Made by a program: the position numbers and the translations under genes. 6,160 bases of DNA from Thioalkalivibrio sp. GTDB lineage: Bacteria > Pseudomonadota > Gammaproteobacteria > Ectothiorhodospirales > Ectothiorhodospiraceae. The notes under the pieces are model-generated. The model had not been told where the DNA came from. It saw only the letters and a program-made list of their open reading frames with translations, and ran no database searches. The DNA lies in assembly GCA_003555285.1 (NCBI GenBank), contig PWGH01000309.1, positions 1 to 6,160 of the forward strand, read 5' to 3'. This document shows, piece by piece, positions 1-6,055 of this stretch (the first letter of the stretch is position 1; every line of letters begins with the position of its first letter).

Positions 1-48
1 CCGCGCCACGGCGATCTCAGCAACCCCATTTGATCCGCGTGCCGGCGG

Positions 49-1266
49 TCACGGCTTGCGGCTCTGGCGCAGGGTGGGGTGGTGGGTCAGCAAGCGATCC
101 ACGCGGGCGCGAACCTCCGGGCGCACCGGGCCAGGGGTCAGGGGGTCCAGGCGCCGGGTGAATTGCCATTCATTGTCGTCTTCGTCGTCGTCCAGGTCCC
201 AGTCCACGGCGCGCAACAGCGCCGTACCGGCGCTGGGAAGCGCATCCGGCAGTTCGCGCCCGGAGAGCAGCGCCCAGACGCCGGTCCAGCAACGGGCGAG
301 CAGCAACGGGTGGTAGCCGCCGCCGCCGAGGACCAGCAGGCGGGGCGTGCCGTCCGGATGGGTCGGGGCATCGTTGCCGATGCGCTCGACCACCTCGAGG
401 AAACACTGGGTCGACAGGCGGAACTTGCCCAGCGGATCGGCGCCGAGGGCATCGGTTCCCGCCTGCAGCACGACCACCTCCGGGGCGAAGGACTCCTGCA
501 CCGCGGGCCACAGGCGCAGGAAGGCATGGCGGTATTCGGCATCATTGGTGCCCTTGGGCAGCGGCAAATTTACCGCGTTGTGCAGGGGACCCGTGTCTTC
601 GAGGGCACCGCCCTGAAACGGGTAGGCATAGTCGGTATCCATGTGCAGCGAGACCGTGCACACCCGCGGATCCCGCTGAAAGGCCATCTCGACCCCATCG
701 CCATGGTGGGCATCGATGTCGACATACAGCACCCTTAACCCGGCCCGGCGCAGGTGCAGAATGCTCAGCACCGGGTCGTTGAAGAAACAGAAGCCCTGCG
801 CGGAATCCGCGCGGGCGTGGTGCATGCCGCCAGCGGGTGCAAAGGCGATCCGGCCGTTCAGAACCTCGTGCGCGCCCTGCAGACTGGCCTGGGTGGCGGT
901 GGCGGGTGTGGTAAAAAACCCGGGGAAGAAGGGATTTTCAAAGTTACCGATGTTATGGCGTTGCCGGTGGGCGTGGCTCACCCGGCCTTCGGCCTCGCAG
1001 TGACGCATCGCAGCGACATACTCGGGGGTGTGAAAGGCCTCGAGTTCCGCCGGTGTGGCCGCGCGCGGGCAGTGCCGTTCGGCCTCGGCCAATGCCCCGT
1101 AGCTGCGGATCAGATCCAGCGTCAGCGATACGCGCGGGATGGCCAGCGGGTGATTGGCGCCATAGGCCGCCCGACGATCCGGAGGCGGAGCGATCAACAC
1201 CGCCTTGCGGGTGGCCGGCACGACGGCGGAATCGCCTGCAGCAGCTTCGGCCGCCGTCATGGCCAT
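49..1266 (-). CDS. Histone deacetylase family amidohydrolase (AcuC/class I HDAC-like)
   Basis: A 405-residue zinc-dependent deacetylase of the arginase/HDAC fold, predicted cytoplasmic with no signal peptide or membrane segment. The active site looks complete: the tandem histidines H149-H150 in GGMHHA, the DIDAHHGDG block at 183-191 with zinc ligands D185 and H187, the third zinc ligand D272 in AGTDALGADPLG, and the transition-state tyrosine Y318 in LGGGGYH. These motifs resemble eukaryotic class I HDACs and bacterial AcuC more than the acetylpolyamine amidohydrolases, but the substrate cannot be read from sequence. Candidates are acetyl-lysine proteins (as AcuC does for acetyl-CoA synthetase), acetylpolyamines or another N-acyl compound. 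An Asp/Glu-rich stretch at 356-367 precedes the C-terminal tail. The first ATG is chosen because GGGGTG lies 4 nt upstream; a second ATG two codons later is possible. The gene follows the MoeA fusion gene by 43 bp on the same strand, so co-transcription is likely. The family is very well supported; the role is open. Confidence 0.93.
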   Translation of the reverse strand: MAMTAAEAAAGDSAVVPATRKAVLIAPPPDRRAAYGANHPLAIPRVSLTLDLIRSYGALAEAERHCPRAATPAELEAFHTPEYVAAMRHCEAEGRVSHAHRQRHNIGNFENPFFPGFFTTPATATQASLQGAHEVLNGRIAFAPAGGMHHARADSAQGFCFFNDPVLSILHLRRAGLRVLYVDIDAHHGDGVEMAFQRDPRVCTVSLHMDTDYAYPFQGGALEDTGPLHNAVNLPLPKGTNDAEYRHAFLRLWPAVQESFAPEVVVLQAGTDALGADPLGKFRLSTQCFLEVVERIGNDAPTHPDGTPRLLVLGGGGYHPLLLARCWTGVWALLSGRELPDALPSAGTALLRAVDWDLDDDEDDNEWQFTRRLDPLTPGPVRPEVRARVDRLLTHHPTLRQSRKP

Positions 1267-1276
1267 GCTGCACCCC

Positions 1277-1304
1277 GTGCCAGCGCGTGGCCTCGGCGCG
1301 GCAC
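1277..1304 (-). other. Intergenic hairpin next to the deacetylase ribosome binding site
   Basis: An inverted repeat sits in the 43-bp gap between the MoeA fusion gene and the deacetylase gene. A 5-bp outer stem (GTGCC/GGCAC) and a 4-bp inner stem (GCGC/GCGC) are separated by one bulged base and close a 9-nt loop. No T-run follows it on the minus strand, so it is not a typical intrinsic terminator. It ends directly against the GGGGTG that serves as the deacetylase Shine-Dalgarno, so it could modulate translation or protect the upstream message. It could also be chance in such GC-rich DNA. Confidence 0.35.
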
Positions 1305-1309
1305 AGGAC

Positions 1310-3301
1310 TCAAGCCTCGTCCTCCGGTGCGGCCGTGATCAATGCCAGGTGTTCGAGGCGATCGCGGATCTCCGGTTCGTGCAGCAACCCGAGCAGATAC
1401 CGCACGGCCGGGCGCTCCAGGCGGGATCGGGGCACGATGAAGTCGTAGTGTTCCTCGAGGTACGGGATGAAACCCAGGCCATAGGCCTGGGCGACGCCGG
1501 CGATGGCCATACCCCAATCGGCGCGGTCATTGGCCACAGCGGCGGCCACCGCATGATGCGAACGGGGCTGTACGCCATACCCCGGCGGGCGGTGGTCACC
1601 CAGGAGTTCGTCGATCAGCACCCGGGTGCCGCTGCCGGGGTTGCGATTGATCATCAGGCAGTCGGAATCCGCCAGCGCCGCCGCCAGCAGATCTCCGGGT
1701 TTTTCCGCCTCGAAACGGACATCGCCCGGGCGGTGGACGATACCCTGCATCCGCCGATAACCGGGGTGGCACTCGAGATCGTCGGTCAATAGATGGCGGT
1801 TGTAGGTGCGGGTCTGTGGGTCCAGCAGGTGCATGCCGGCGATGTCGCATTCGCCGCGGCGCGCGGCCGCAAGCCCCCCCATACTGCCGACATTCAGGGC
1901 CTTCACGGAAAAGCCCGCCTCCTGCAATCGGCCCAACAGCAGGTCCACACCGGTGCAGTGGGATCCGACGAAAACCAGATCCGCGGGCTCCAGACCCGCG
2001 CCCAGCACCTCGACCTCGACGGTGGCACCAGCGGCCACCGCCTCGACCTCGGCCTCGATGGGCAAAAAGCCATCCGCGGCGCTGAAGGAGGTCACCGAGC
2101 CGGAGCCGCTGCCGCTGGGATAGGCCACCAGGCCGTGGTCGGCGCGCAGCAACCCGACCATCACGAATTCCATACGCCCCAGTTCCGAGCGCAGCGGCAC
2201 CGCGAGGCGCGCCGACACCCGTGTGCGCGTGCCCGGGCGCCGATTGCCGCCGAGCCGCCGCAGCACCGGGGCCACGAATTCGTGGAAGGTGAAGATCGCC
2301 GAGGTCGGAAAGCCGGGGAGAATCACCACCGGACGTCCGGAGTGAGCCGCCAGGCACAGCGGCTTTCCGGGTTTCAGGGCAACCCCGTGGGCGCGGATGC
2401 CATCCGCGCCGACCAGCTCCTCGACCACGCGATACGACAGATCGCCGGCGCCCTTGGAGGTGCCGCCCGACAGGAGGATCGCATCGTGCGCCAGGGCCCG
2501 GTCGATCATCGCGCGCATCGCCTTCGCGTCGTCGCCGACGATGCCCAGGAACTCCGGTTCGCCACCGAGCTCGCGGATGGCGGCCGCGAGGATCGCGCCG
2601 TTGGAGTCGAAGACACTGCCCTCACGCGGGCGTGTCCCGGGCTCGATCAGCTCGTCTCCGGTGGAGATCAACGCGACACGGGGACGGCGGAACACCGGAA
2701 CCCGCGCCATGCCCAGTGCGGCGAGGATGCCGATTTCCCGGGAGGTCACGAGGACCCCCTTGCGCAAGGCCAGCTCCCCCCGGGCGATATCCGATCCGGC
2801 GCCGGCCCAGGCCTGGCCGGGCATCGCGACCGCGTGCATCGCCACCCGGTCGCCGTCGGGGGCCTCGATCAGTTCTGTCTGCTCGACCATCACCACGGCA
2901 TCCGCACCGCGTGGCAACATGCCGCCGGTGGCGATGGCCGTGGCAAAGCCGGGGGCCAGGGCAATCCCGGGGCTCACGCCCGGCACCAGGAGCTCGGCAT
3001 TGAGCCGCAGGAACACCGGTTCCTGTTCGCTGGCGCCGAGGGTGTCCTCGGAGCGCACGGCGAAACCATCCATGCTCGCCCGGTCGAAGCCGGGAACATC
3101 GAGCGGGGCGATCACCTCTTCGGCCAGGATCCGACCCAGGCTATTGGTGAGTGTGACCGTCTCCTGACCGAGCGGCGCCAGCGACAACGCCGCGGCAAAG
3201 CGTTCGCGAGCCGCCTGGGCCGTAAGCACCGACAGAAACTGGCGCTGCTTCGCGCCGTCGCGGATCCGGGCCAGCCGATCGGTGGATTCCTTCAAAGCCA
3301 T
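1310..3301 (-). CDS. moeA: Molybdopterin molybdenumtransferase MoeA fused to a PBP-like ligand-binding domain
   Basis: A 663-residue two-part protein. Residues about 25-435 are a full MoeA, the enzyme that inserts molybdate into adenylylated molybdopterin to make Moco. Visible hallmarks are SMDGFAV (D78), IATGGMLPRGADAVV (124-137), the STGDEL motif (213-218), FDSNG (231-235), GDD (256-258), SGGTSKG (278-284), KPGKP (310-314) and ILPGFP (327-332). Residues about 440-655 form an extra domain of the periplasmic-binding-protein/LysR-substrate-binding type, with GSHCTGVDLLL (446-456), GECDIAGMHLLDP (483-495) and INRNPGSGTR (551-560). This second half lies in the cytoplasm because no signal peptide precedes it, and it probably binds a small ligand such as an oxyanion or cofactor piece. 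E. coli MoeA is about 410 residues, so the extra length is all in this domain. The ATG is preferred over a GTG two codons earlier because GAGGTG lies 3 nt upstream of the ATG. It follows the MoeA-like gene by 15 bp. Confidence 0.94.
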   Translation of the reverse strand: MALKESTDRLARIRDGAKQRQFLSVLTAQAARERFAAALSLAPLGQETVTLTNSLGRILAEEVIAPLDVPGFDRASMDGFAVRSEDTLGASEQEPVFLRLNAELLVPGVSPGIALAPGFATAIATGGMLPRGADAVVMVEQTELIEAPDGDRVAMHAVAMPGQAWAGAGSDIARGELALRKGVLVTSREIGILAALGMARVPVFRRPRVALISTGDELIEPGTRPREGSVFDSNGAILAAAIRELGGEPEFLGIVGDDAKAMRAMIDRALAHDAILLSGGTSKGAGDLSYRVVEELVGADGIRAHGVALKPGKPLCLAAHSGRPVVILPGFPTSAIFTFHEFVAPVLRRLGGNRRPGTRTRVSARLAVPLRSELGRMEFVMVGLLRADHGLVAYPSGSGSGSVTSFSAADGFLPIEAEVEAVAAGATVEVEVLGAGLEPADLVFVGSHCTGVDLLLGRLQEAGFSVKALNVGSMGGLAAARRGECDIAGMHLLDPQTRTYNRHLLTDDLECHPGYRRMQGIVHRPGDVRFEAEKPGDLLAAALADSDCLMINRNPGSGTRVLIDELLGDHRPPGYGVQPRSHHAVAAAVANDRADWGMAIAGVAQAYGLGFIPYLEEHYDFIVPRSRLERPAVRYLLGLLHEPEIRDRLEHLALITAAPEDEA

Positions 3302-3304
3302 GCG

Positions 3305-3310
3305 CACCTC
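3305..3310 (-). promoter_or_regulatory. Ribosome binding site deciding the MoeA fusion start
   Basis: On the minus strand this reads GAGGTG, followed by CGC and the ATG at 3301. The GTG that would extend the protein by two residues overlaps the Shine-Dalgarno itself and so would have no spacing. This supports the ATG. The site lies in the 15-bp gap after the upstream gene's TGA, close enough for translational re-initiation. Confidence 0.6.
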
Positions 3311-3316
3311 AGTGAG

Positions 3317-4588
3317 TCAAACGTACCTGCAGATCCGAACCGGTTCCCCGGGCGGATGGCCCTCGGACTCCGGGGGCACCCAAAAAAATCCGTCGGCGGC
3401 GGCCAACTGCGCCAGGGACAGCGGGCCGGACAGCGGCAGCGGATCGACCGTGTGCGCATCCACCACTCGGACGCGGCACCAGTCGGTGACCCCCAGGCGC
3501 GAGGCGACCTTGCGGGCCAGACACGTCGTCTGGAGCGGCCAGGGCCATTCCAGGGAGCGGCCCCCGAGTCGGCGCACCAGCCGGGCGGTCAGCGCCTCGT
3601 AGCCCGCGGCGGCGCCCACCGGATGACCGGGCAACAGAAGGACCGGGGTCCGATCCACAAGGCCCAGGCCCGGCGAATCACCCGGACGCAGGTTCACGCC
3701 ATGGAACACCAACTGCCCGATACGCGAAAACGCAGCGATTGCGCCGTCGTTGAAACCGGGTCCGGTGCCGCCCACCGTGAGGATCAGATCGGCCCCCGGG
3801 CGGGTCAACGCCGCGTCGAAGGCCGCAGTGTTCGGAAGCACCGCCGCGAGGCCCTCGACCTCGCCACCATCCCGCAGCACCAGCTGGGTCAGCAGCAAGC
3901 CAGTCGTATCCGGTGCCGGTTCCGATACTGGCGGCCGTGATCCGATCCGTTCGACACCGCTTGCGCCGCCCTGAGCATCGGCGCCCGCGACCCGAAACCC
4001 CGGCCTGAGCAGCAGGATCCGGACCCGGGGCCGGGCCAGCACCGACACGCTGTCGAAGCCCTGTGCCGCGAGCCAGGCCAGATCCGCCGGACTTAACACG
4101 CGGCCGGCGGGCAGGCCGAAGGCGCGGCCCGCGTCCACGTTCGGTGCGGCTTCGCGATAGCTTCCCGTCCCCGGACCGGCCGTCGCGAAGACCTCGATCA
4201 TATCGCCGCGATCGTCCGCGGCATCGACGGGCAGCACGGCATCGGCCCCGGCCGGCAAGACGGTGCCCACGGCGATGCGCGATGCCGTCCCCCGTGCCAG
4301 GCTCGATACCGTGGTGCCGACCAGGCGAAAGGGCAGCGGATTATAGGGGCTCGCCCCGATGGTGTCCGCCCCGGCCAGCGCATAGCCATCGATCAGGGCG
4401 CGCAAGCACGAATCGCCGTCGCGCCGGGCGTTCAGGGCCGCTGCCGCAACCCGGCCCGCACCGGCCGCCAATACCACCGTCTCCCGGCGCAACACATGAC
4501 CCTCCAGGGCATCGACCTGCGCAATCGCGGCCTCCAGCGACTGTCGCCGGGCAATCGGTACATTCATGGGCGGGGCGTTACCGGGCAT
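3317..4588 (-). CDS. Degenerate MoeA-family protein (molybdopterin-binding paralog)
   Basis: A 423-residue protein with the MoeA domain order but altered active-site motifs. Retained are the IDGYAL block (66-71, D67), the region AVGTVLPAGADAVLPVD (106-122), a molybdopterin-binding-domain core around DLILTVGGTGPGFNDG (267-282), and LLLPGHPVGAAAGYE (317-331). Altered are the TGDEL motif, replaced by LRPGFRV (194-200); the threonine of the IxTG segment, now V107; the RDD/GDD motif, replaced by LPN (251-253); and KPGKP, replaced by RPGDSP (301-306). It probably keeps the fold and may bind molybdopterin, but it is unlikely to be a normal molybdenumtransferase alone. The reading frame is open throughout and ends cleanly, which argues against a recent pseudogene. 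The start is uncertain: ATG at 4588 is used here, ATG at 4567 and TTG at 4594 are alternatives, and none has a good Shine-Dalgarno. An in-frame TGA at 4607-4609 limits any further extension. Confidence 0.85.
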   Translation of the reverse strand: MPGNAPPMNVPIARRQSLEAAIAQVDALEGHVLRRETVVLAAGAGRVAAAALNARRDGDSCLRALIDGYALAGADTIGASPYNPLPFRLVGTTVSSLARGTASRIAVGTVLPAGADAVLPVDAADDRGDMIEVFATAGPGTGSYREAAPNVDAGRAFGLPAGRVLSPADLAWLAAQGFDSVSVLARPRVRILLLRPGFRVAGADAQGGASGVERIGSRPPVSEPAPDTTGLLLTQLVLRDGGEVEGLAAVLPNTAAFDAALTRPGADLILTVGGTGPGFNDGAIAAFSRIGQLVFHGVNLRPGDSPGLGLVDRTPVLLLPGHPVGAAAGYEALTARLVRRLGGRSLEWPWPLQTTCLARKVASRLGVTDWCRVRVVDAHTVDPLPLSGPLSLAQLAAADGFFWVPPESEGHPPGEPVRICRYV

Positions 4589-4713
4589 GTTCAAACGGGG
4601 ACGGCATCATGCTGCGCAGGCCTTCGGCTCCAGGGTCGTCCATCTTCGGAGACCGGCCGCGGCATGTCCAGAGCGCGTCGGGCACCCGCAACGGCGCGAC
4701 AAGCCCCACCCGA
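4589..4713. other. Intergenic gap between phosphoribosyltransferase and MoeA-like genes
   Basis: This 125-bp stretch separates the two halves of the gene cluster. I see no stem followed by a T-run on the minus strand, so no intrinsic terminator, and no recognisable -35/-10 pair. A 10-codon reading frame (MMPSPFEHAR) starts at 4610 and ends with TAA at 4578-4580, overlapping the possible starts of the MoeA-like gene in another frame. Its reality is unsupported. I could not match the region to the molybdenum cofactor riboswitch by eye. Confidence 0.4.
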
Positions 4714-5340
4714 TCAGGAGCCTGAAAGGTCGAGACGCTGATAGCGAAGGACTCGGTCCATCTCGGCGGCGCTCGGATTCAGGCCGTACTGCGCCTGCAG
4801 CCGTTCGCGGGCCTCCGGCAGATTGACGGGCGGCGGGTCCATGTCCCGGATGAACTGTCCGATATCCTCCACCACCGCCCAGGGATACAGCACCCAACGC
4901 CAGTTTTCGATCACCCCGACCCGAAAATCGGCGGGACAGCAGGTGGTGGTCTTTTCGTCGAGCACCGCCGTGCGGATCGCGGCCGACGTGTGTTGGCGTA
5001 GATGATCGAGCGCGGCCTGCAGGGTGTTCCCGCTGTCGTTCACATCGTCGACCAACAACACCCGCTCACCCGTGATGCGCGCCGACACCGGATCCGTGAC
5101 CCGGGCCCCGCCCTGCTTCCGGGCGCCGGGACCATAATGTTCGACCTTCAGGCTGAGCAGCTGGTGCACCTGCAGGAAATCGCACAAGAAACGGGCCGGC
5201 ATAAAGCCCCCGCGGGCCACGGCCACGATGGTATCCGGCCGGTAACCCGCAGCGACGACGGCAGCGGCCAACCGATCGCAGGCCGCAACCACCGCCTCGA
5301 CCTCGACCAGTTGCACCGCGATCCTTTGCGCTTCAGCCAC
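4714..5340 (-). CDS. Phosphoribosyltransferase, COG2236-like (purine-type)
   Basis: A 208-residue cytoplasmic type I phosphoribosyltransferase, which would move the ribose-5-phosphate of PRPP to or from a nucleobase. The PRPP loop is clear in VLLVDDVNDSGNT (94-106), with the paired aspartates D98-D99. Upstream are the VARGGFMPAR segment (41-50), which supplies the PRPP pyrophosphate loop, and a flexible stretch at 66-82. After the core come the aromatic segment RWVLYPWAVVED (148-159) and a helical C-terminal extension (172-208). Together these resemble the COG2236 group rather than E. coli Hpt or Gpt; the base specificity (hypoxanthine, xanthine, guanine or other) cannot be assigned. It is not PncB, the nicotinate enzyme, which is much longer. 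The GTG start is chosen because GGAAGGGG lies 6 nt upstream and the conserved part begins there; an upstream ATG at 5421 would bury 27 more codons inside the nicotinamidase gene. The 8-bp overlap implies translational coupling. Confidence 0.88.
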   Translation of the reverse strand: MAEAQRIAVQLVEVEAVVAACDRLAAAVVAAGYRPDTIVAVARGGFMPARFLCDFLQVHQLLSLKVEHYGPGARKQGGARVTDPVSARITGERVLLVDDVNDSGNTLQAALDHLRQHTSAAIRTAVLDEKTTTCCPADFRVGVIENWRWVLYPWAVVEDIGQFIRDMDPPPVNLPEARERLQAQYGLNPSAAEMDRVLRYQRLDLSGS

Positions 5341-5908
5341 TTCCGGCCCCTTCCACAGCGGCCTCGTGCATCCGTTGCAGGGCTTCCCGCCCGCCTTCCG
5401 GGGTGATCGCGCGGGATGCATCCGGAATCAGGTGGATCTCAAGACCCGCCTGCCGGCCATCCAAGGCCGTCGCGGCGACACATACATCCAAGGCCAGTCC
5501 GCCCAACCAGACGTGCGCGATCTCGCGACGGTGCAGATCCGCGATCAGCCCCGTCTGATCGAACGCGGAGTTCTGATCGTGATCGAAGCGAACCCCCTTG
5601 GTGATCTTGATGGTGTTTGGAGGCAGGGCCAGATCCGGATGGAATTGCGCGCCTTCGGAATCCTGGAGGCAATGCGGCGGCCAGTTCCCGCCCTCGGCCT
5701 CGAAGCTGATATGCCCTTCGGGATGCCAATCCCGGGAGGCATAGACGGGAATACCGGCGGCGACGGCCGCCTCGATCCAGCGATTCAATACCGGCACGAC
5801 CGCATCGCCGTGTTCGATCGGCAACGCGCCACCCGGGCAGAAGTCCTTCTGGACGTCGACGATAAGCAGGGCATCGCCAGGTTTCAGATGGTTCTGAAGC
5901 TCAAGCAT
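5333..5908 (-). CDS. pncA: Nicotinamidase (nicotinamide deamidase)
   Basis: A 191-residue cytoplasmic enzyme of the isochorismatase-like cysteine hydrolase fold that hydrolyses nicotinamide to nicotinate and ammonia in NAD salvage. The catalytic triad is complete: D18 in IVDVQKDF, K104 in ITKGVRFDHDQNSAF, and C143 in GGLALDVCVAATA. The metal site expected for PncA is also present in SRDWHPEGH (D60, H62, H66) and WPPHC (H79), which separates it from isochorismatases and other relatives. Length is typical. The ATG at 5908 is chosen because GGAGGAA lies 7 nt upstream and the protein begins just before the first conserved strand. A longer frame to 6025 exists, but its extra N-terminus is translated leader and repeat DNA. 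It is probably the first gene of the transcription unit, and the phosphoribosyltransferase starts inside its final codons. Confidence 0.95.
   Translation of the reverse strand: MLELQNHLKPGDALLIVDVQKDFCPGGALPIEHGDAVVPVLNRWIEAAVAAGIPVYASRDWHPEGHISFEAEGGNWPPHCLQDSEGAQFHPDLALPPNTIKITKGVRFDHDQNSAFDQTGLIADLHRREIAHVWLGGLALDVCVAATALDGRQAGLEIHLIPDASRAITPEGGREALQRMHEAAVEGAGSG
5347..5354 (-). promoter_or_regulatory. Ribosome binding site for the phosphoribosyltransferase GTG start
   Basis: The minus strand reads GGAAGGGG, then CCGGAA, then GTG. This purine-rich site lies within the coding region of the nicotinamidase and supports initiation at 5340 rather than at the further upstream ATG. Confidence 0.5.
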
Positions 5909-5915
5909 GGTCGGA

Positions 5916-5922
5916 TTCCTCC
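5916..5922 (-). promoter_or_regulatory. Ribosome binding site for pncA
   Basis: The minus strand reads GGAGGAA with a 7-nt gap to the ATG, the strongest Shine-Dalgarno in the window. It fixes the nicotinamidase start and rejects the 39-residue N-terminal extension. Confidence 0.75.
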
Positions 5923-6000
5923 GCTCCGTTACGGCAAACCAGCGTCTGCCGGTGGGCCGCTGATCTTCATGTGTGGCCGCCACTGGGGGAATGCCAGGGT
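5923..6000. other. Upstream leader of pncA, no gene
   Basis: This stretch between the pncA ribosome binding site and the inverted repeat arm contains no supported coding region, tRNA or clear hairpin. The promoter of the operon should lie here or further upstream, but I see no convincing -35/-10 pair on the minus strand. Confidence 0.4.
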
Positions 6001-6031
6001 GAGCCACGGAAAACACGGAAAGCACGGAAAC
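6001..6031 (-). repeat. Inverted arm of the 9-bp satellite
   Basis: Read on the minus strand this is three CCGTG cores at 9-bp spacing, with tetramers GTTT, CTTT, TTTT and GCTC around them. It is the reverse complement of the satellite that follows. By hand alignment it matches 6106-6136 at 29 of 31 positions, and its first 20 bases (6001-6020) are a perfect inverted match to both 6081-6100 and 6117-6136. A 24-bp AT-richer spacer (6032-6055) separates it from the direct array. The arrangement could fold into a long stem in single-stranded DNA or RNA. Confidence 0.85.
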
Positions 6032-6055
6032 AATCTACTGATTTTATGATCCATT

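Noticed and set aside
1793..3940. A 715-codon open frame on the plus strand opposite both MoeA genes
   Set aside because: It is antisense to two clearly recognisable MoeA-family genes, and its translation is low-complexity, rich in G, R, H, Q and A, with no recognisable motif. Long antisense frames are expected in high-GC coding DNA.
3317..4588. MoeA-like gene as a pseudogene
   Set aside because: The frame is open over its whole length, with a normal stop and family-like length. The motif losses look like divergence of a maintained paralog, not decay.
4595..4713. Molybdenum cofactor riboswitch or terminator before the MoeA-like gene
   Set aside because: No stem plus T-run was found, and I could not recognise the Moco riboswitch conserved elements by eye. 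A covariance-model search would be decisive.
5341..5421. A 27-residue N-terminal extension of the phosphoribosyltransferase from an upstream ATG
   Set aside because: It would lie wholly inside the nicotinamidase gene and adds no conserved sequence. The GTG at 5340 has a suitably spaced purine-rich site.
5909..6025. A 39-residue N-terminal extension of the nicotinamidase
   Set aside because: The extension begins in the 9-bp repeat (giving a SVFSVA-like peptide) and passes through non-conserved leader. A strong ribosome binding site supports the ATG at 5908.
6032..6055. Promoter -10 element in the AT-richer spacer (CATAAAAT on the minus strand)
   Set aside because: It only loosely resembles TATAAT and has no -35-like hexamer at the proper distance, since the upstream DNA is satellite.
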